A stretch of 64,000 nucleotides of DNA from Cryobacterium sp. Y11 (GTDB lineage: Bacteria > Actinomycetota > Actinomycetes > Actinomycetales > Microbacteriaceae), in assembly GCF_002929535.1 (NCBI RefSeq), contig NZ_PJJO01000060.1, positions 248,001 to 312,000 of the forward strand, given 5' to 3'. Below the pieces are notes generated by a model. It was given only the letters and a program-made list of their open reading frames with translations. It ran no database searches and was not told the origin of the DNA. The position numbers and the translations under genes are program-made. This document shows, one piece after another, positions 9,168 through 18,266 of this stretch. The number at the start of each line of letters is the position of its first letter. Position 1 is the stretch's first letter.

Positions 9168-11282
9168 CTATTCGCCCTTGTTCTTGTTGATGATCTCGTC
9201 GGCAACTGCCTTCGGGACCTCTGCATAGCTCTCGAACGTCATCGAGTACACCGCACGGCCGCTGGTCTTCGACCGCAGGTCACCGATGTATCCGAACATT
9301 TCCGACAGTGGAACGTGAGCGCGAATTACCTTCACGCCCTGCGCATCCTCCATGGTCTGGATCTGCCCACGACGCGAGTTGAGGTCTCCGATTACGTCAC
9401 CCATGTATTCCTCAGGGGTACGAACTTCGACCGCCATCAGCGGCTCGAGCAGAACGGGGTTCGCCTTACGAACGGCTTCTTTAAAGCCCATCGATCCAGC
9501 AATCTTGAACGCCATCTCCGAGGAGTCGACGTCGTGCGCAGCGCCGTCAAGCAGGCTGGCTCGAACGCCCACCATCGGGTAGCCGGCCAGGATGCCTACG
9601 CGCAGCGCATCCTGAATTCCAGCGTCTACCGAGGGGATGTATTCACGCGGGATACGGCCACCGGTGACCTTGTTGAGAAACTCGTACGACTTCTCAGCAG
9701 TGATTTCCATCGGCTCGATCGCGATCTGAATCTTCGCGAACTGGCCGGATCCACCGGTCTGCTTCTTGTGCGTGTAGTCGTGACGCTCAACGGCCTTGCG
9801 GATCGTCTCGCGATACGCGACCTGGGGCTTGCCAACGTTCGCCTCAACGTTGAATTCACGCTTCATGCGGTCGACGAGGATATCCAGGTGAAGTTCGCCC
9901 ATTCCCTTGATGACCGTCTGGCCAGTTTCCTGGTTCTGTTCGGTACGGAAGGTGGGGTCTTCTTCGGCGAGCTTCTGAATGGCAAGGCCCAGCTTTTCCT
10001 GGTCCTGCTTGGTCTTGGGCTCGATCGCGACCTCGATAACCGGGTCAGGGAACGTCATGGACTCGAGTACGACCTGGTTGTTCGGGTCGCACAGGGTGTC
10101 GCCCGTCGTGGTGTCCTTGAGGCCGATGACCGCGTAGATGTGACCGGCGGTAACAAAACCGACCGGGTTCTCTTTGTTGGCGTGCATCTGGAAGATCTTG
10201 CCGATGCGCTCCTTCTTGCCCTTGGTCGAGTTGATGACCTGGGCTCCGGAGTCGAGACGGCCCGAGTACACGCGCACGTAGGTGAGGCGACCGAAGAACG
10301 GGTGCACCGCAACCTTGAACGCGAGAGCCGTGAACGGCTCCTCGGCGTCGGGGTGACGCATGATGACCTTCTCCTCGTCGCGAACGTCGTGCGCCTCAAT
10401 GGCGGCCACGTCGAGCGGGGTGGGGAGGTAGTCAACAACAGCGTCGAGCATCGGCTGAACGCCGCGGTTCTTGAACGCAGAACCGCAGAGAACCGGGTAG
10501 ATCTCACTGTTAATGGTGAGCTTGCGGATGGCAGCTTTAATCTCGGCAACCGTCAACTCTTCGCCGGCGAAGTAACGCTCCATCAGGGCGTCATCCGTCT
10601 CGGCGACGGTCTCAAGCAGAAGCTTGCGGTACTCGGCAGCCTTCTCGACGAGGTCGGCGGGGATTTCTTCGATGGCGTACTTCGAGCCCATCTCCACGTC
10701 ACCCTTGGAGTCGCCGCGCCAGGTCAGTGCGCGCATCTGGACGAGGTCAACGACACCCTCGAACTCAGACTCTGCACCGATCGGCAGCTGGATGACCAGC
10801 GGCTTCGCGCCGAGACGCTTGATGATGGTGTCGACCGTGAAGTAGAAGTCGGCGCCGAGCTTGTCCATCTTGTTGACGAAGCAAATGCGGGGCACGTCGT
10901 ACTTGTCGGCCTGACGCCACACGGTTTCGGACTGGGGCTCAACGCCCTCCTTGCCGTCGAACACGGCAACGGCACCGTCGAGAACGCGGAGCGAACGCTC
11001 CACCTCCACGGTGAAGTCCACGTGTCCGGGGGTGTCGATGATGTTGATCTGGTTGTTGTCCCAGAAACACGTCGTCGCAGCGGAGGTGATCGTGATGCCA
11101 CGTTCCTGCTCCTGCGCCATCCAGTCCATCGTCGAGGCACCGTCGTGGGTCTCGCCGATCTTGTGGTTGACACCCGTGTAGAACAGGATGCGCTCAGTTG
11201 TGGTGGTCTTGCCAGCATCAATGTGAGCCATGATGCCGATGTTGCGGACCTTACTCAGGTCGGTGAGCACGTCAAGTGCCAC
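9168..11282 (-). CDS. fusA: Elongation factor G
   Basis: A 704-residue EF-G that drives ribosomal translocation and, with RRF, ribosome recycling. The G-domain motifs are G1 AHIDAGKTT (about residues 19-27), G3 DTPGHVDF and G4 [10 protein letters not shown]. Domain IV carries the conserved [15 protein letters not shown] segment, and the protein ends [20 protein letters not shown] plus a basic tail. The start is GTG at 11282 ([14 protein letters not shown]). It lies in the standard order after rpsG. Length and all domains are normal. Confidence 0.99.
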   Translation of the reverse strand: MALDVLTDLSKVRNIGIMAHIDAGKTTTTERILFYTGVNHKIGETHDGASTMDWMAQEQERGITITSAATTCFWDNNQINIIDTPGHVDFTVEVERSLRVLDGAVAVFDGKEGVEPQSETVWRQADKYDVPRICFVNKMDKLGADFYFTVDTIIKRLGAKPLVIQLPIGAESEFEGVVDLVQMRALTWRGDSKGDVEMGSKYAIEEIPADLVEKAAEYRKLLLETVAETDDALMERYFAGEELTVAEIKAAIRKLTINSEIYPVLCGSAFKNRGVQPMLDAVVDYLPTPLDVAAIEAHDVRDEEKVIMRHPDAEEPFTALAFKVAVHPFFGRLTYVRVYSGRLDSGAQVINSTKGKKERIGKIFQMHANKENPVGFVTAGHIYAVIGLKDTTTGDTLCDPNNQVVLESMTFPDPVIEVAIEPKTKQDQEKLGLAIQKLAEEDPTFRTEQNQETGQTVIKGMGELHLDILVDRMKREFNVEANVGKPQVAYRETIRKAVERHDYTHKKQTGGSGQFAKIQIAIEPMEITAEKSYEFLNKVTGGRIPREYIPSVDAGIQDALRVGILAGYPMVGVRASLLDGAAHDVDSSEMAFKIAGSMGFKEAVRKANPVLLEPLMAVEVRTPEEYMGDVIGDLNSRRGQIQTMEDAQGVKVIRAHVPLSEMFGYIGDLRSKTSGRAVYSMTFESYAEVPKAVADEIINKNKGE

Positions 11283-11342
11283 AGGGGTCCTCCGGAAGGA
11301 TAGGGGTGGAAATGCGGAACGAGGCCGTAAGCATCCGCTTGT

Positions 11343-11382
11343 CAGTAGTGCAGGCGCGTGCTTTACCCGCGCCTGCTCACTG
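11343..11382 (-). terminator. Hairpin in the rpsG-fusA spacer
   Basis: The arms at 11343-11358 and 11368-11382 pair with a core of GCAGGCGCG/CGCGCCTGC, one bulged base and a 9-base loop. It lies 25 bases past rpsG and has no U-tract. It could be an RNA-processing or attenuation element within the str operon rather than a full terminator. Confidence 0.4.
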
Positions 11383-11406
11383 ATTTGGAATGCTCGATGG
11401 ATCTAA

Positions 11407-11877
11407 CTACCAGCGGTAGTGAGCGAAAGCCTTGTTCGCTTCAGCCATCTTGTGAGTGTCTTCACGACGCTTGACAGCGGCACCGAGGCCGTTGCTCGCG
11501 TCGAGGATCTCGTTGGTGAGGCGCTCGGTCATGGTCTTCTCGCGACGCGCCTTGGCGTAGCTGGTCAACCAGCGCAGGGCCAACGTGTTGGCGCGATGCG
11601 GCTTGACTTCGACGGGCACCTGGTAGGTGGAACCACCAACGCGGCGCGAACGCACCTCGAGGGTCGGACGAACGTTGTCGAGTGCCTTCTTCAGCGTGAC
11701 AACGGCATCGAGTTCGTTCTTGGCGGAGACTCCGGCGAGGGCGTCGTAAACGATGCGCTCGGCGAGGCCCTTTTTGCCATCGAGAAGAATCTTGTTGACG
11801 AGCTGGCTGACGATGGGGGCACCGTAAACCGGGTCGGCAATGACAGGGCGCTTGGGAGCTGGTCCTTTACGGGGCAT
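11407..11877 (-). CDS. rpsG: 30S ribosomal protein S7
   Basis: A 156-residue S7 of normal length that nucleates assembly of the 16S rRNA 3' major domain. It shows the conserved start [19 protein letters not shown], the central [20 protein letters not shown] loop and the C-terminal [14 protein letters not shown]. The ATG at 11877 shares one base with the TAA stop of rpsL (TAATG), so the two are translationally coupled. Confidence 0.99.
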   Translation of the reverse strand: MPRKGPAPKRPVIADPVYGAPIVSQLVNKILLDGKKGLAERIVYDALAGVSAKNELDAVVTLKKALDNVRPTLEVRSRRVGGSTYQVPVEVKPHRANTLALRWLTSYAKARREKTMTERLTNEILDASNGLGAAVKRREDTHKMAEANKAFAHYRW

Positions 11878-12251
11878 TACTTCTTCTCCATCTTTGCGCC
11901 GTAGCGGCTACGTGCCTGCTTACGGTTCTTGACGGCCTGGGTGTCCAGTGCGCCGCGAATGATTTTGTAACGCACACCGGGGAGGTCCTTAACACGGCCG
12001 CCGCGCACGAGCACCATGGAGTGCTCCTGCAGGTTGTGGCCCTCGCCGGGAATGTAGGCGGTGACCTCTGTGCCGTTGGAAAGCTTGACGCGGGCGACCT
12101 TGCGCAGAGCCGAGTTCGGCTTCTTCGGGGTGGTCGTGTACACGCGGGTGCAAACGCCGCGCTGCTGCGGGTTGGACTTCAGGGCGGGAGCCTTGGTCTT
12201 GGTGACCTTGGGGCTACGGCCCTTTCTGACCAACTGCTGAATGGTGGGCAC
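11877..12251 (-). CDS. rpsL: 30S ribosomal protein S12
   Basis: A 124-residue S12, part of the decoding centre. The start is GTG at 12251 with AAGGAG upstream. It shows [11 protein letters not shown], the [13 protein letters not shown] loop and [15 protein letters not shown]. Lys residues stand at both classic streptomycin-resistance positions (KPNS and VKDLPG), so the allele looks like the streptomycin-sensitive wild type. It is the first gene of the str operon here. No rpoC or other operon partner lies directly upstream; rpoC ends about 51 kb away. Confidence 0.99.
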   Translation of the reverse strand: MPTIQQLVRKGRSPKVTKTKAPALKSNPQQRGVCTRVYTTTPKKPNSALRKVARVKLSNGTEVTAYIPGEGHNLQEHSMVLVRGGRVKDLPGVRYKIIRGALDTQAVKNRKQARSRYGAKMEKK

Positions 12252-12675
12252 TAATTACTCCTTGTTATTGCTGCACGGTGACAGCTTTGTGATGGTTAGC
12301 ATTCGACCTTTTACCGTCGAGTTCATCTGGACCCACTTGAACCCCGCTCACGCGTGTTTTGGTGGGTATGCCGTGGGGGCGTGGTCGAAGACTCGCCCTA
12401 CATGTGTGGAATATCGACCTGTGCTCTCAAGAGGGCATCATTCAGGCGCACGACAAAGCGCACACCAGATAATTCTAGCCCGGTGCGGCCTCCACGGTCA
12501 AATGGATTGCGCGACGCGCGAGCGGGTGCCGCCGGCGGGCCTTTTGCCCTGTTTGTTCTACCCGGGCCCGGCCTATGCGGACGGGGCCCGGGCCCCGTCC
12601 ATGGGCCCAGTCTATAAACTGGGCCCGTGTTCATACGGTGGGCCCGGCGGCGTGAGAGCGGATGCCGCGGCTCGG
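12252..12675. promoter_or_regulatory. Leader/promoter region of the str operon plus spacer
   Basis: A 424-bp gap without a supported gene. It holds the rpsL ribosome-binding site (AAGGAG, about six bases from the GTG) and must contain the str-operon promoter. A TTGAGA about 180 bases upstream of rpsL is a weak -35 candidate, with no clear -10. The distal part (12561-12645) is a GGGCCC palindromic element listed separately. Long frames through this region on either strand look like high-GC noise. Confidence 0.5.
12561..12645. repeat. GGGCCC palindromic element, copy 1
   Basis: This stretch holds six GGGCCC hexamers. They include a perfect 22-bp palindrome (12579-12600, centred on CCCGGG) and a 24-bp near-perfect palindrome with a TATAAA core (12603-12626). 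It lies about 30 bases past the stop of the gene at 12676. In inverse orientation it is almost identical, over about 70 bases, to copy 2 at 13992-14056. It may be a terminator, an extragenic palindrome or a protein-binding site. Confidence 0.75.
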
Positions 12676-13368
12676 TTAGGGGTTGCGGGGCCAGAGCGGG
12701 GAGTCGAGGGTGCTTTCGAGGTCGGCGAGGAGCGCCTGCACCTGGGGCTCGACGTACTCGGCTACCGCGGCGAGAAGACGTGGCCGCTCCTGGGTGAGCT
12801 GGGCGCAGACTCGGCGGCCGACCTGACTGGCGAACTCGTCGGCGAGGGCGATCTCGGCCGTGAGCGCAGCCTTCTCCTCCGGGGTGAGCGGCGGGAGTTC
12901 GGCGGGGTTGGCCGTGCTGCCGGGCGCCAAGAGCTGGTCGGCGGGCTGCTGGTCGGCGAGCTGCTGGTCGGCGAGCTCGCTGAAGGTGAAGAGGTAGGGG
13001 GCATCCGCTGCGGGTTGCGGATCGAGGTCGAGGCCGCGGAATTCCGGGTCGAGGCCCTCGGTCGGGCGGTAGGCCTGCGCGGATTGGCGGCGTTCGTGGA
13101 GGTTTAGCTCGAAGGCCAGCAGCGGCAGGTTGAGTTCGGTGTATTCGTCGACGGAGGCCTCGATGACGATTTTCATGCGCATGGAGAGGGCGTGCTGGAC
13201 GACGTGCGGTACGTCGACGGCCAATCCGGCGGATGCGATCATGGGCGATCCCAGGCATTGGCGGCAGATGCGGGACCGGCCGCGATGCGTAGCCGGGTGC
13301 CAGCGGGTGATCCAGCGCAGCCAGTTCTCGACCTCGTGGCTGACGCGCGCTTCGATGGACCGTTCCAT
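12676..13368 (-). CDS. Hypothetical protein, possible small zinc-binding motif
   Basis: The frame is open further upstream, but an ATG at 13368 (MERSIEARVSHEVENWLRW) gives a 230-residue protein that starts just past the upstream gene's stop. The N-terminal 60 residues are rich in Arg, His and Trp and include RICRQCLG, a CxxC that with nearby histidines (WHPATHRG) could bind metal. The middle has Ala/Asp/Gln repeats (ELADQQLADQQPADQ, about 135-150). The C-terminal 80 residues are predicted helical. I do not recognise a family. It lies with the gene at 13409 between two inverted GGGCCC elements. Confidence 0.6.
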   Translation of the reverse strand: MERSIEARVSHEVENWLRWITRWHPATHRGRSRICRQCLGSPMIASAGLAVDVPHVVQHALSMRMKIVIEASVDEYTELNLPLLAFELNLHERRQSAQAYRPTEGLDPEFRGLDLDPQPAADAPYLFTFSELADQQLADQQPADQLLAPGSTANPAELPPLTPEEKAALTAEIALADEFASQVGRRVCAQLTQERPRLLAAVAEYVEPQVQALLADLESTLDSPLWPRNP

Positions 13369-13408
13369 ACTGCACAAGGATACTCGACTGGTGTTTTGCG
13401 CGTGGCGG

Positions 13409-13900
13409 CTAGTTCGGATCGTTCTTTTCCCAGGGCCACTCTGGGGCCCCGGATCCGGCTGGCTTGGCCAGCAGCACGACAAAGTAGAGAAACGCGGTGA
13501 GCCACCCTGTGACGGCAACGGCGATGGCGAATGGGCTTGTCATTTCGTCGCCAATGAAGGTGACCGAGCGGAACAGTTCGCCGGCGCCGAGGCTGTAGGC
13601 CACTCCCCCGAAGATGCAATAAGCCAGGTACGCGCTGGCGCCGGCGATGAAAATGGGCAACGGTGGGATGTGCGTCAGGCGTTCGGGTGAGCGCAAGACC
13701 GAGCTGAGGATACCCCAGACCCACGCGAGTATCGCGGCGGTGACCATGCTGGGGCCGAGGAGGGCGCCGGCATCCGTTTCGTTGATGACGTCACGGTTGA
13801 GTAGCAAGCTCAGCACCCCCAATGCCGCGACGATGAGAGCCACATACAGGACGACCGAAAAGGTCGCCAAGGTGATCGCGTACTTTCGGTATTCCCGCAT
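13409..13900 (-). CDS. Four-helix integral membrane protein of unknown function (possibly DUF6121-like)
   Basis: A 163-residue protein with four clear membrane segments (about residues 8-33, 50-68, 80-102 and 125-145) and short charged loops. It ends in a Pro/Trp/Glu-rich cytoplasmic tail. It resembles small actinobacterial membrane proteins of the DUF6121 type, but that label is from memory and uncertain. The ATG at 13900 is the only good start. It is probably co-transcribed with the gene ending at 12676, 40 bases downstream. Confidence 0.7.
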   Translation of the reverse strand: MREYRKYAITLATFSVVLYVALIVAALGVLSLLLNRDVINETDAGALLGPSMVTAAILAWVWGILSSVLRSPERLTHIPPLPIFIAGASAYLAYCIFGGVAYSLGAGELFRSVTFIGDEMTSPFAIAVAVTGWLTAFLYFVVLLAKPAGSGAPEWPWEKNDPN

Positions 13901-13991
13901 GGCTCCAGCGTAGGCCAGTGGGCGCCGCCCTCGGCCTAGCGTTCAGCGCGGACCCGTGGATTCCGCGGCACAATATGACGCGCTACGGACT

Positions 13992-14056
13992 GGGCCCACG
14001 TTATGAACAGGGGCCCAGTTTATAAACTGGGCCCCTGGACGGGGCCCGGGCCCCGT
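13992..14056. repeat. GGGCCC palindromic element, copy 2 (inverted)
   Basis: It contains a perfect 30-bp palindrome (14008-14037) built from two GGGGCCC arms around AGTTTATAAACT. Next comes the 18-bp palindrome ACGGGGCCCGGGCCCCGT (14039-14056), which is identical to 12581-12598. A further GGGCCC lies at 13992-13997. The order of parts is the reverse of copy 1. It begins 8 bases past the stop of the gene at 14065. Confidence 0.8.
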
Positions 14057-14064
14057 GCAGGGGA

Positions 14065-15189
14065 TTACGGGCGGGAGACCTGCGGGCCGTCGGCGAGCAG
14101 GCGCTCGTATTCGGTGCGGGCTTCGAGGTTGCGAGCGGTGACGCGGCGTCCGCGGCGGGCGATCCAGGCTCCAGCCCAGATCGGAACCTCGCGAGCGATC
14201 AGCCCAGCGGCGATGGCTCCGGGGTTCAACCAGAGCGAGGCGACAAAGCGGCTGATGTCTGCGGCGGCGACGTTGTCTGACGTGCCATCGAACACGAGGC
14301 CGAGCAACGCCCCTCCGATGTAGGAGAAGTAGACCACGACGCCCACGATGAAGCCGAAGAGCACGTAAGCCCACCAACCGCCCCGGTTGACCAACGCGAT
14401 CAGGCCGGTATAGGCGAGGAAGAAAAAGACTACCGGCACGTAGAAGACCGGCAGCGCAGCGAAGGTCGTGAACCCGGTGACGGTCGCGGCGATGGTCGCA
14501 CTCGTCACTCCGATAATGATGAACGCTGCGACGGCGTACAGCGCGGCGAAAACCACCGTGGCCAGTAGGGCGATCAGGATGCCGCCACCGCGGTTGCTGC
14601 GATCGCGTGGCTTGGTGGGAGCCTGCACGTAGATGGGCGATTGCTGCGCTGGCGGCGTATACGTCGGCGTTGTCTGGCCGTAATCGACGGGTGTCGCTGC
14701 GGCAGCGGCCGGTGCAACGAGGAGTGGCTCCGCAACGATCATGGTCGCTGGCTCAGCTGTTACGGCCGTGCTTGTGGCCGGCACAGTAGTAGCCGGCAGG
14801 GCATTGGACAGCACCGTCGCCTCGGCGGAATCTGCGTAGTCATCGGCAAGGCTGGGCCCGGCTGCACTGGCCGCGTCAACCGGCGCGGCCGGGGAGCCCG
14901 ACGGCAGATTGCGAGCGGTCGCCGCGCCGCGCTCGGTAGCACTGAACGCATCAGCACGCTCGACGGCGCTCAGGTCGGCGTTGATGGCGTCATAGTCAAT
15001 GACGAGAGGCTCCTGCTCGGGGGCAGCCGATGCTGCGTCTGCGGGCACGTCGGCCGGCTCGGGGGCGGCATGCTCGGGCGTGCGCTCGGGCTCGTGCTGG
15101 GACGTGGGCTGCTGCGCGGCGGTCAGATCAGACGATGCAGCATCCGTTTCAGCATTCTTCTTGCCGTCGGTGGGCGTATTGTCGCTCAT
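14065..15189 (-). CDS. Membrane protein with long disordered acidic N-terminus, unknown function
   Basis: A 374-residue protein. Residues 1-200 are low-complexity Ala/Pro/Glu/Asp/Thr sequence, probably disordered and cytoplasmic. They are followed by a basic patch (TKPRDRSNRGGG) and about five membrane helices (about residues 203-330), then a basic tail containing RRGRRVTARNLEARTEYERL. The ATG at 15189 is preceded by GAGGAG. The layout matches actinobacterial DUF-type membrane proteins linked to the cell envelope; no enzyme motif is visible. A palindromic element follows its stop directly. Confidence 0.7.
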   Translation of the reverse strand: MSDNTPTDGKKNAETDAASSDLTAAQQPTSQHEPERTPEHAAPEPADVPADAASAAPEQEPLVIDYDAINADLSAVERADAFSATERGAATARNLPSGSPAAPVDAASAAGPSLADDYADSAEATVLSNALPATTVPATSTAVTAEPATMIVAEPLLVAPAAAAATPVDYGQTTPTYTPPAQQSPIYVQAPTKPRDRSNRGGGILIALLATVVFAALYAVAAFIIIGVTSATIAATVTGFTTFAALPVFYVPVVFFFLAYTGLIALVNRGGWWAYVLFGFIVGVVVYFSYIGGALLGLVFDGTSDNVAAADISRFVASLWLNPGAIAAGLIAREVPIWAGAWIARRGRRVTARNLEARTEYERLLADGPQVSRP

Positions 15190-15427
15190 GTTGAACTCCT
15201 CGTGGCCTTCGCCGTGACTGGCCTCTATTGTACCAAGGGGTACCGCAGATGGCGCGGAGGCTCGGCGCGGCGCACAATTTATCCAGCGGATGCCGCTTCC
15301 GGCGCCACCGGCGAAGTTCTCGGCTTTCGAGTTCAGTGCACCGTGCAGACAGCGGCCGGTCTAGGAAAAGCCGGTGCGGCCAACACCAGCCGACCGATCG
15401 CTCGAGGTCATCGGTCGCGCCGGTCGT

Positions 15428-15632
15428 TGCCTTGCGAATGAGACTGGCAACGGCCGGAGTCGTCACAAGAATCTCGGTGGCCACAACCCGCCCGACACGG
15501 GTCGCCGAGATGACGAGGACCTGACAAATGACGCCCTGCAGCGTCATGGTCAGCCCGTGTGCTGTTGACGCGGTCGATGAGGGCGGTGAGGGTGGGGTGA
15601 TGCCCGCGGTGGGCCAGCACGGAGAGGGTAAG
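15428..15632 (-). pseudogene. Remnant of a third pilT gene
   Basis: Two adjoining fragments in different frames match the PilT proteins of this window. The first (15632-15546) reads SVLAHRGHHPTLTALIDRVN, aligning with the PilT segment around LVTGPTGSGKTTTLAALIDL, so the Walker A loop is destroyed. The second (15547-15428) reads TLQGVICQVLV then GRVVATEILVTTPAVASLIR, aligning with PilT around TLQGVVCQTLVKKVGGGRVV. About 115 codons between them, covering the Asp, Walker B and His boxes, are deleted. The flanks 15190-15427 and 15633-15831 contain nothing else I can identify. Confidence 0.8.
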
Positions 15633-15831
15633 TCGTATTCGCCGAGGTCTACTCAAGGCGCAACGCTGATGACAGGGCCGGTCGCCTGGTAGTCCCGCAA
15701 TCTGGGGGTCTGAGTTGGTTAGGGACCGATTTGGCGGACTCGCTGATCGAGGCGCGAGCTTGCGAGTGATCGAGATCACTGAACTGGCAGGCCTCGACCG
15801 GCGAGACGGGGCGACCTGAAACCCGTTCGGG

Positions 15832-16479
15832 CTATTCGGTGAGGGCTATTTGGTTCGCATCCAGCAGCACGTAGATCATTCCCGTTATCGCCAGGTCCAT
15901 GTCGTCTGTGCCTGCGGACCCTTCGGTCACCAGCGTGGAGATCGACACGGTGCGCTGGCCGTGCTGCAGACCGGCAACGAAGTCAAGCAGGTTGCTCTGC
16001 GCTCCCTGAACCGACAGCGCGATGGGTAGCCCCAGGTAGGTCCCGTCGCTGAATGGACTGGTGTCAGCAGCGGCGGCATCCGAGTCAGCTGGCTCTGGCG
16101 CAGCGTCGGTCGGCGGAGTCACCTCCTCGTCGGATTGGTAGGTGACCGCGTCGCCGAACGTCAGCGCATCCAGGGTCACGTTGTTCTGACGAGCAATGAC
16201 CTCGAGCTGACTGACGAACGCGGGAATGGCCGCGTCCGGCGGGACTGCAGTCTGCAGGGTGACGAGGTAACTGCGCAACTCTGCGATGCCGTCAAACTGC
16301 TGTTTGAGGGCCGTCAGGGCGAGCACATACTCGTCGTTTTGCGACTCAACCACCTCACGGTGGGCGGTCACCACACGAACTTCTTCAAGCTTCGGTGCAA
16401 CCCCGAGAAGTCCGCCCAGGATCACGATGGCACCCACGGTAAGCGCCATTCCCCCACCGAAGATTCGATTCCGATTCAC
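15832..16479 (-). CDS. pilO: Type IV pilus inner-membrane alignment protein PilO, locus 1
   Basis: A 215-residue PilO-like protein with one N-terminal membrane helix (MALTVGAIVILGGLLGVAP), a coiled-coil (about residues 35-75) and a C-terminal ferredoxin-like domain. An acidic Pro/Ala/Asp linker interrupts it around 120-150. PilO pairs with PilN on the outer face of the membrane to align the pilus machine. The GTG at 16479 follows the pilN stop by two bases. It is the last gene of locus 1. Its paralogue is at 52953, with the same layout but a longer linker. Assignment is by topology, position and size. Confidence 0.8.
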   Translation of the reverse strand: MNRNRIFGGGMALTVGAIVILGGLLGVAPKLEEVRVVTAHREVVESQNDEYVLALTALKQQFDGIAELRSYLVTLQTAVPPDAAIPAFVSQLEVIARQNNVTLDALTFGDAVTYQSDEEVTPPTDAAPEPADSDAAAADTSPFSDGTYLGLPIALSVQGAQSNLLDFVAGLQHGQRTVSISTLVTEGSAGTDDMDLAITGMIYVLLDANQIALTE

Positions 16480-16481
16480 GC

Positions 16482-17141
16482 TCAGTTCCCCCCGGCGATG
16501 CGATTCGCGCGCGCATCCGCGTTGATGTTGATTTCAATGTCGACGACGTAGCTACCGGATTCTGAACGAGTGATTGAACCGGGGCTGGCGTCGGCGAACC
16601 CGGGAAGCATCTTCAGATCGGTCAGCCATTGCGGCACGGTCGGCAGTGTCGGACTGGTCAGACTCAGGGTGAGTGTGGCAACGCGCGGGTTGTGCAGGGC
16701 AACGGTACTCTGGGCGTATTCCTCCCACGGCGAGCCGGAATCAATCGAGACTGCATCGATGGTGGCTCCGCTGGGTATGCTCGCCCGCACTGCGGCTAGG
16801 TAGGTACGCCAGTCAATTTCGGTTTCGGCACCGACCTGTCGAGCAGCGGTCGTCAGGTCGATTTGGGCCTGCACAGTGCGCACTTGCGAATACTTGGCAG
16901 ACTCCAGCAAGAGTTCGTTGGTGCGCGCCTCTGCGTCAGCGAGGTCACCTTGGGCGACCCCCGCGTGCAGGGAGACGGCGCCAATCCACGCCGCCATGAA
17001 AAGCGCAACGCCAGCGGACACGGCAAGAATAAGATGCCGCAACATCCTGCCCTGCCGCTTAGCCGTGAGCTCGGGCGGCAGCAGGTTGGCTCGCGGCTGG
17101 CCACCGAAAATGACCTCGCGTCGGTTGCTGCCGTGTTTCAT
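16482..17141 (-). CDS. pilN: Type IV pilus assembly protein PilN, locus 1
   Basis: A 219-residue bitopic protein. The short cytoplasmic N-terminus contains RANLLPPELTAKRQ, which is the PilM-binding INLLP-type motif. It is followed by a membrane helix (about residues 32-56), a coiled-coil and a periplasmic-type domain ending in SYVVDIEININADARAN. PilN anchors the cytoplasmic PilM ring to PilO. The ATG overlaps the pilM stop by 4 bases (ATGA). Confidence 0.82.
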   Translation of the reverse strand: MKHGSNRREVIFGGQPRANLLPPELTAKRQGRMLRHLILAVSAGVALFMAAWIGAVSLHAGVAQGDLADAEARTNELLLESAKYSQVRTVQAQIDLTTAARQVGAETEIDWRTYLAAVRASIPSGATIDAVSIDSGSPWEEYAQSTVALHNPRVATLTLSLTSPTLPTVPQWLTDLKMLPGFADASPGSITRSESGSYVVDIEININADARANRIAGGN

Positions 17142-18190
17142 GGTTTACTCCCCAGGGCCAGGCCGAGCGCGGCGACGAAGGTGCACTCCGAGTCGCGCAG
17201 TTGGGCCTCGTTCACGTCGGGCCCGAGCTCTAAACCCGCAAACGGATCGGCCTGTGCCACCGGAAAACCAGTGCGAACGTGCAGGGCACCGGAAAAGCCG
17301 GCGAGCCGCGCGCCACCCCCCATGAGCACGATGCGATCGATCGGCAGCTCCGGCCAATTGTTCGTGAAGTACGACATGGTAGTGCGCAGGCTTTCGAGCA
17401 GTTCGGCCGTGACCTCGCGAATGACCGTGGCCGCGATCGCGTCGTGCGGTGCCACCACCTTCGACAGGCCGAGCTTTGTCTTGAGCGCCTCCGCAGCGGC
17501 CTCGTCGATGCCGAGCCGCACCCGCAGAGCCTTGGTGAGCTGGTTACCGCCGGAGGGGATGACCCTCACAAACTGGGGCACCCCCTGGGACGAGATGAGC
17601 ACGCTCGACGACCCGCCACCGATGTCGATCTGCACGATCACGCCGGGATCGGTCACTCCGCGGTGAATGGCGCGGCTGCGCGCAAACGCCATGATGTCAA
17701 CGTTGAGGGTGCGCAGACCGGCCAATTTGGCAGCCTTAATGTGTGCCTGCACGACGTCTTTCGTCGAGGCAATCAACAGCCCGGAGATCTGCGGCTCCGA
17801 CTCGCCCTCGGTTTCGACCTCCTTGATGGGGTAGAAGTCGAGTAGCGCGTCAGCAGTCGGAAACGACAACAGGTCTTGAACCTGAAAGGGCAGCGACTCG
17901 CGGATGCGTCGAAGCGACATCGAGGGCACGGTGAGGTTTCGCACCACCATGCGGTGATAGCCCATGCCCAGAACCACCTCTTTGCTCGTGAATCCACCCG
18001 TCGACCAGAGTCGCTTGAGGGCAGCGCCGACGACGGCCGGTTCGAGCACCTCGCCGCGGCTGACGGCGCCGAACGGCAGCGGTTGTTCGAGGCATCGCAA
18101 CAGCACAGGGTTGTCCGTTTCGGCGTCGCGCACCTCGACGGCTCGCACGGCGGTGGTGCCGATATCGATTCCGACCACACGTGTCGTCAT
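17138..18190 (-). CDS. pilM: Type IV pilus assembly protein PilM, actin-like ATPase, locus 1
   Basis: A 350-residue actin-fold protein. Phosphate-1 is RVVGIDIGTTAVRAVEV (residues 3-19), phosphate-2 is IVQIDIGGGSSSVLISS and the adenosine motif is IVLMGGGARLAGF (about 291-303). PilM forms a cytoplasmic ring that links the motor ATPases to PilN/PilO. The ATG start lies 76 bases downstream of the pilD stop. It is highly similar in layout to the locus-2 PilM (54349-55395). Confidence 0.92.
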   Translation of the reverse strand: MTTRVVGIDIGTTAVRAVEVRDAETDNPVLLRCLEQPLPFGAVSRGEVLEPAVVGAALKRLWSTGGFTSKEVVLGMGYHRMVVRNLTVPSMSLRRIRESLPFQVQDLLSFPTADALLDFYPIKEVETEGESEPQISGLLIASTKDVVQAHIKAAKLAGLRTLNVDIMAFARSRAIHRGVTDPGVIVQIDIGGGSSSVLISSQGVPQFVRVIPSGGNQLTKALRVRLGIDEAAAEALKTKLGLSKVVAPHDAIAATVIREVTAELLESLRTTMSYFTNNWPELPIDRIVLMGGGARLAGFSGALHVRTGFPVAQADPFAGLELGPDVNEAQLRDSECTFVAALGLALGSKP

Positions 18191-18266
18191 TGTTGTTCCC
18201 CCGGTGAAATGTGAGTGTGCACGGTGATGGTGAGTGGATGGTCCAGCTTGTGCGGGCGCGCAGCGC

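Noticed and set aside
9093..11303. Long plus-strand frame of about 736 codons opposite fusA
   Set aside because: It mirrors fusA on the other strand, has a composition rich in Val, Asp, Leu and Arg with no domain, and is a third-position GC artefact. The same holds for the frame at 7721-9139 opposite tuf.
12398..13375. Minus-strand frame of 325 codons across the GGGCCC element and the hypothetical gene
   Set aside because: It is Arg/Pro-rich and runs through the palindromic repeats; the frame with MERSIEARV and a normal composition is preferred.
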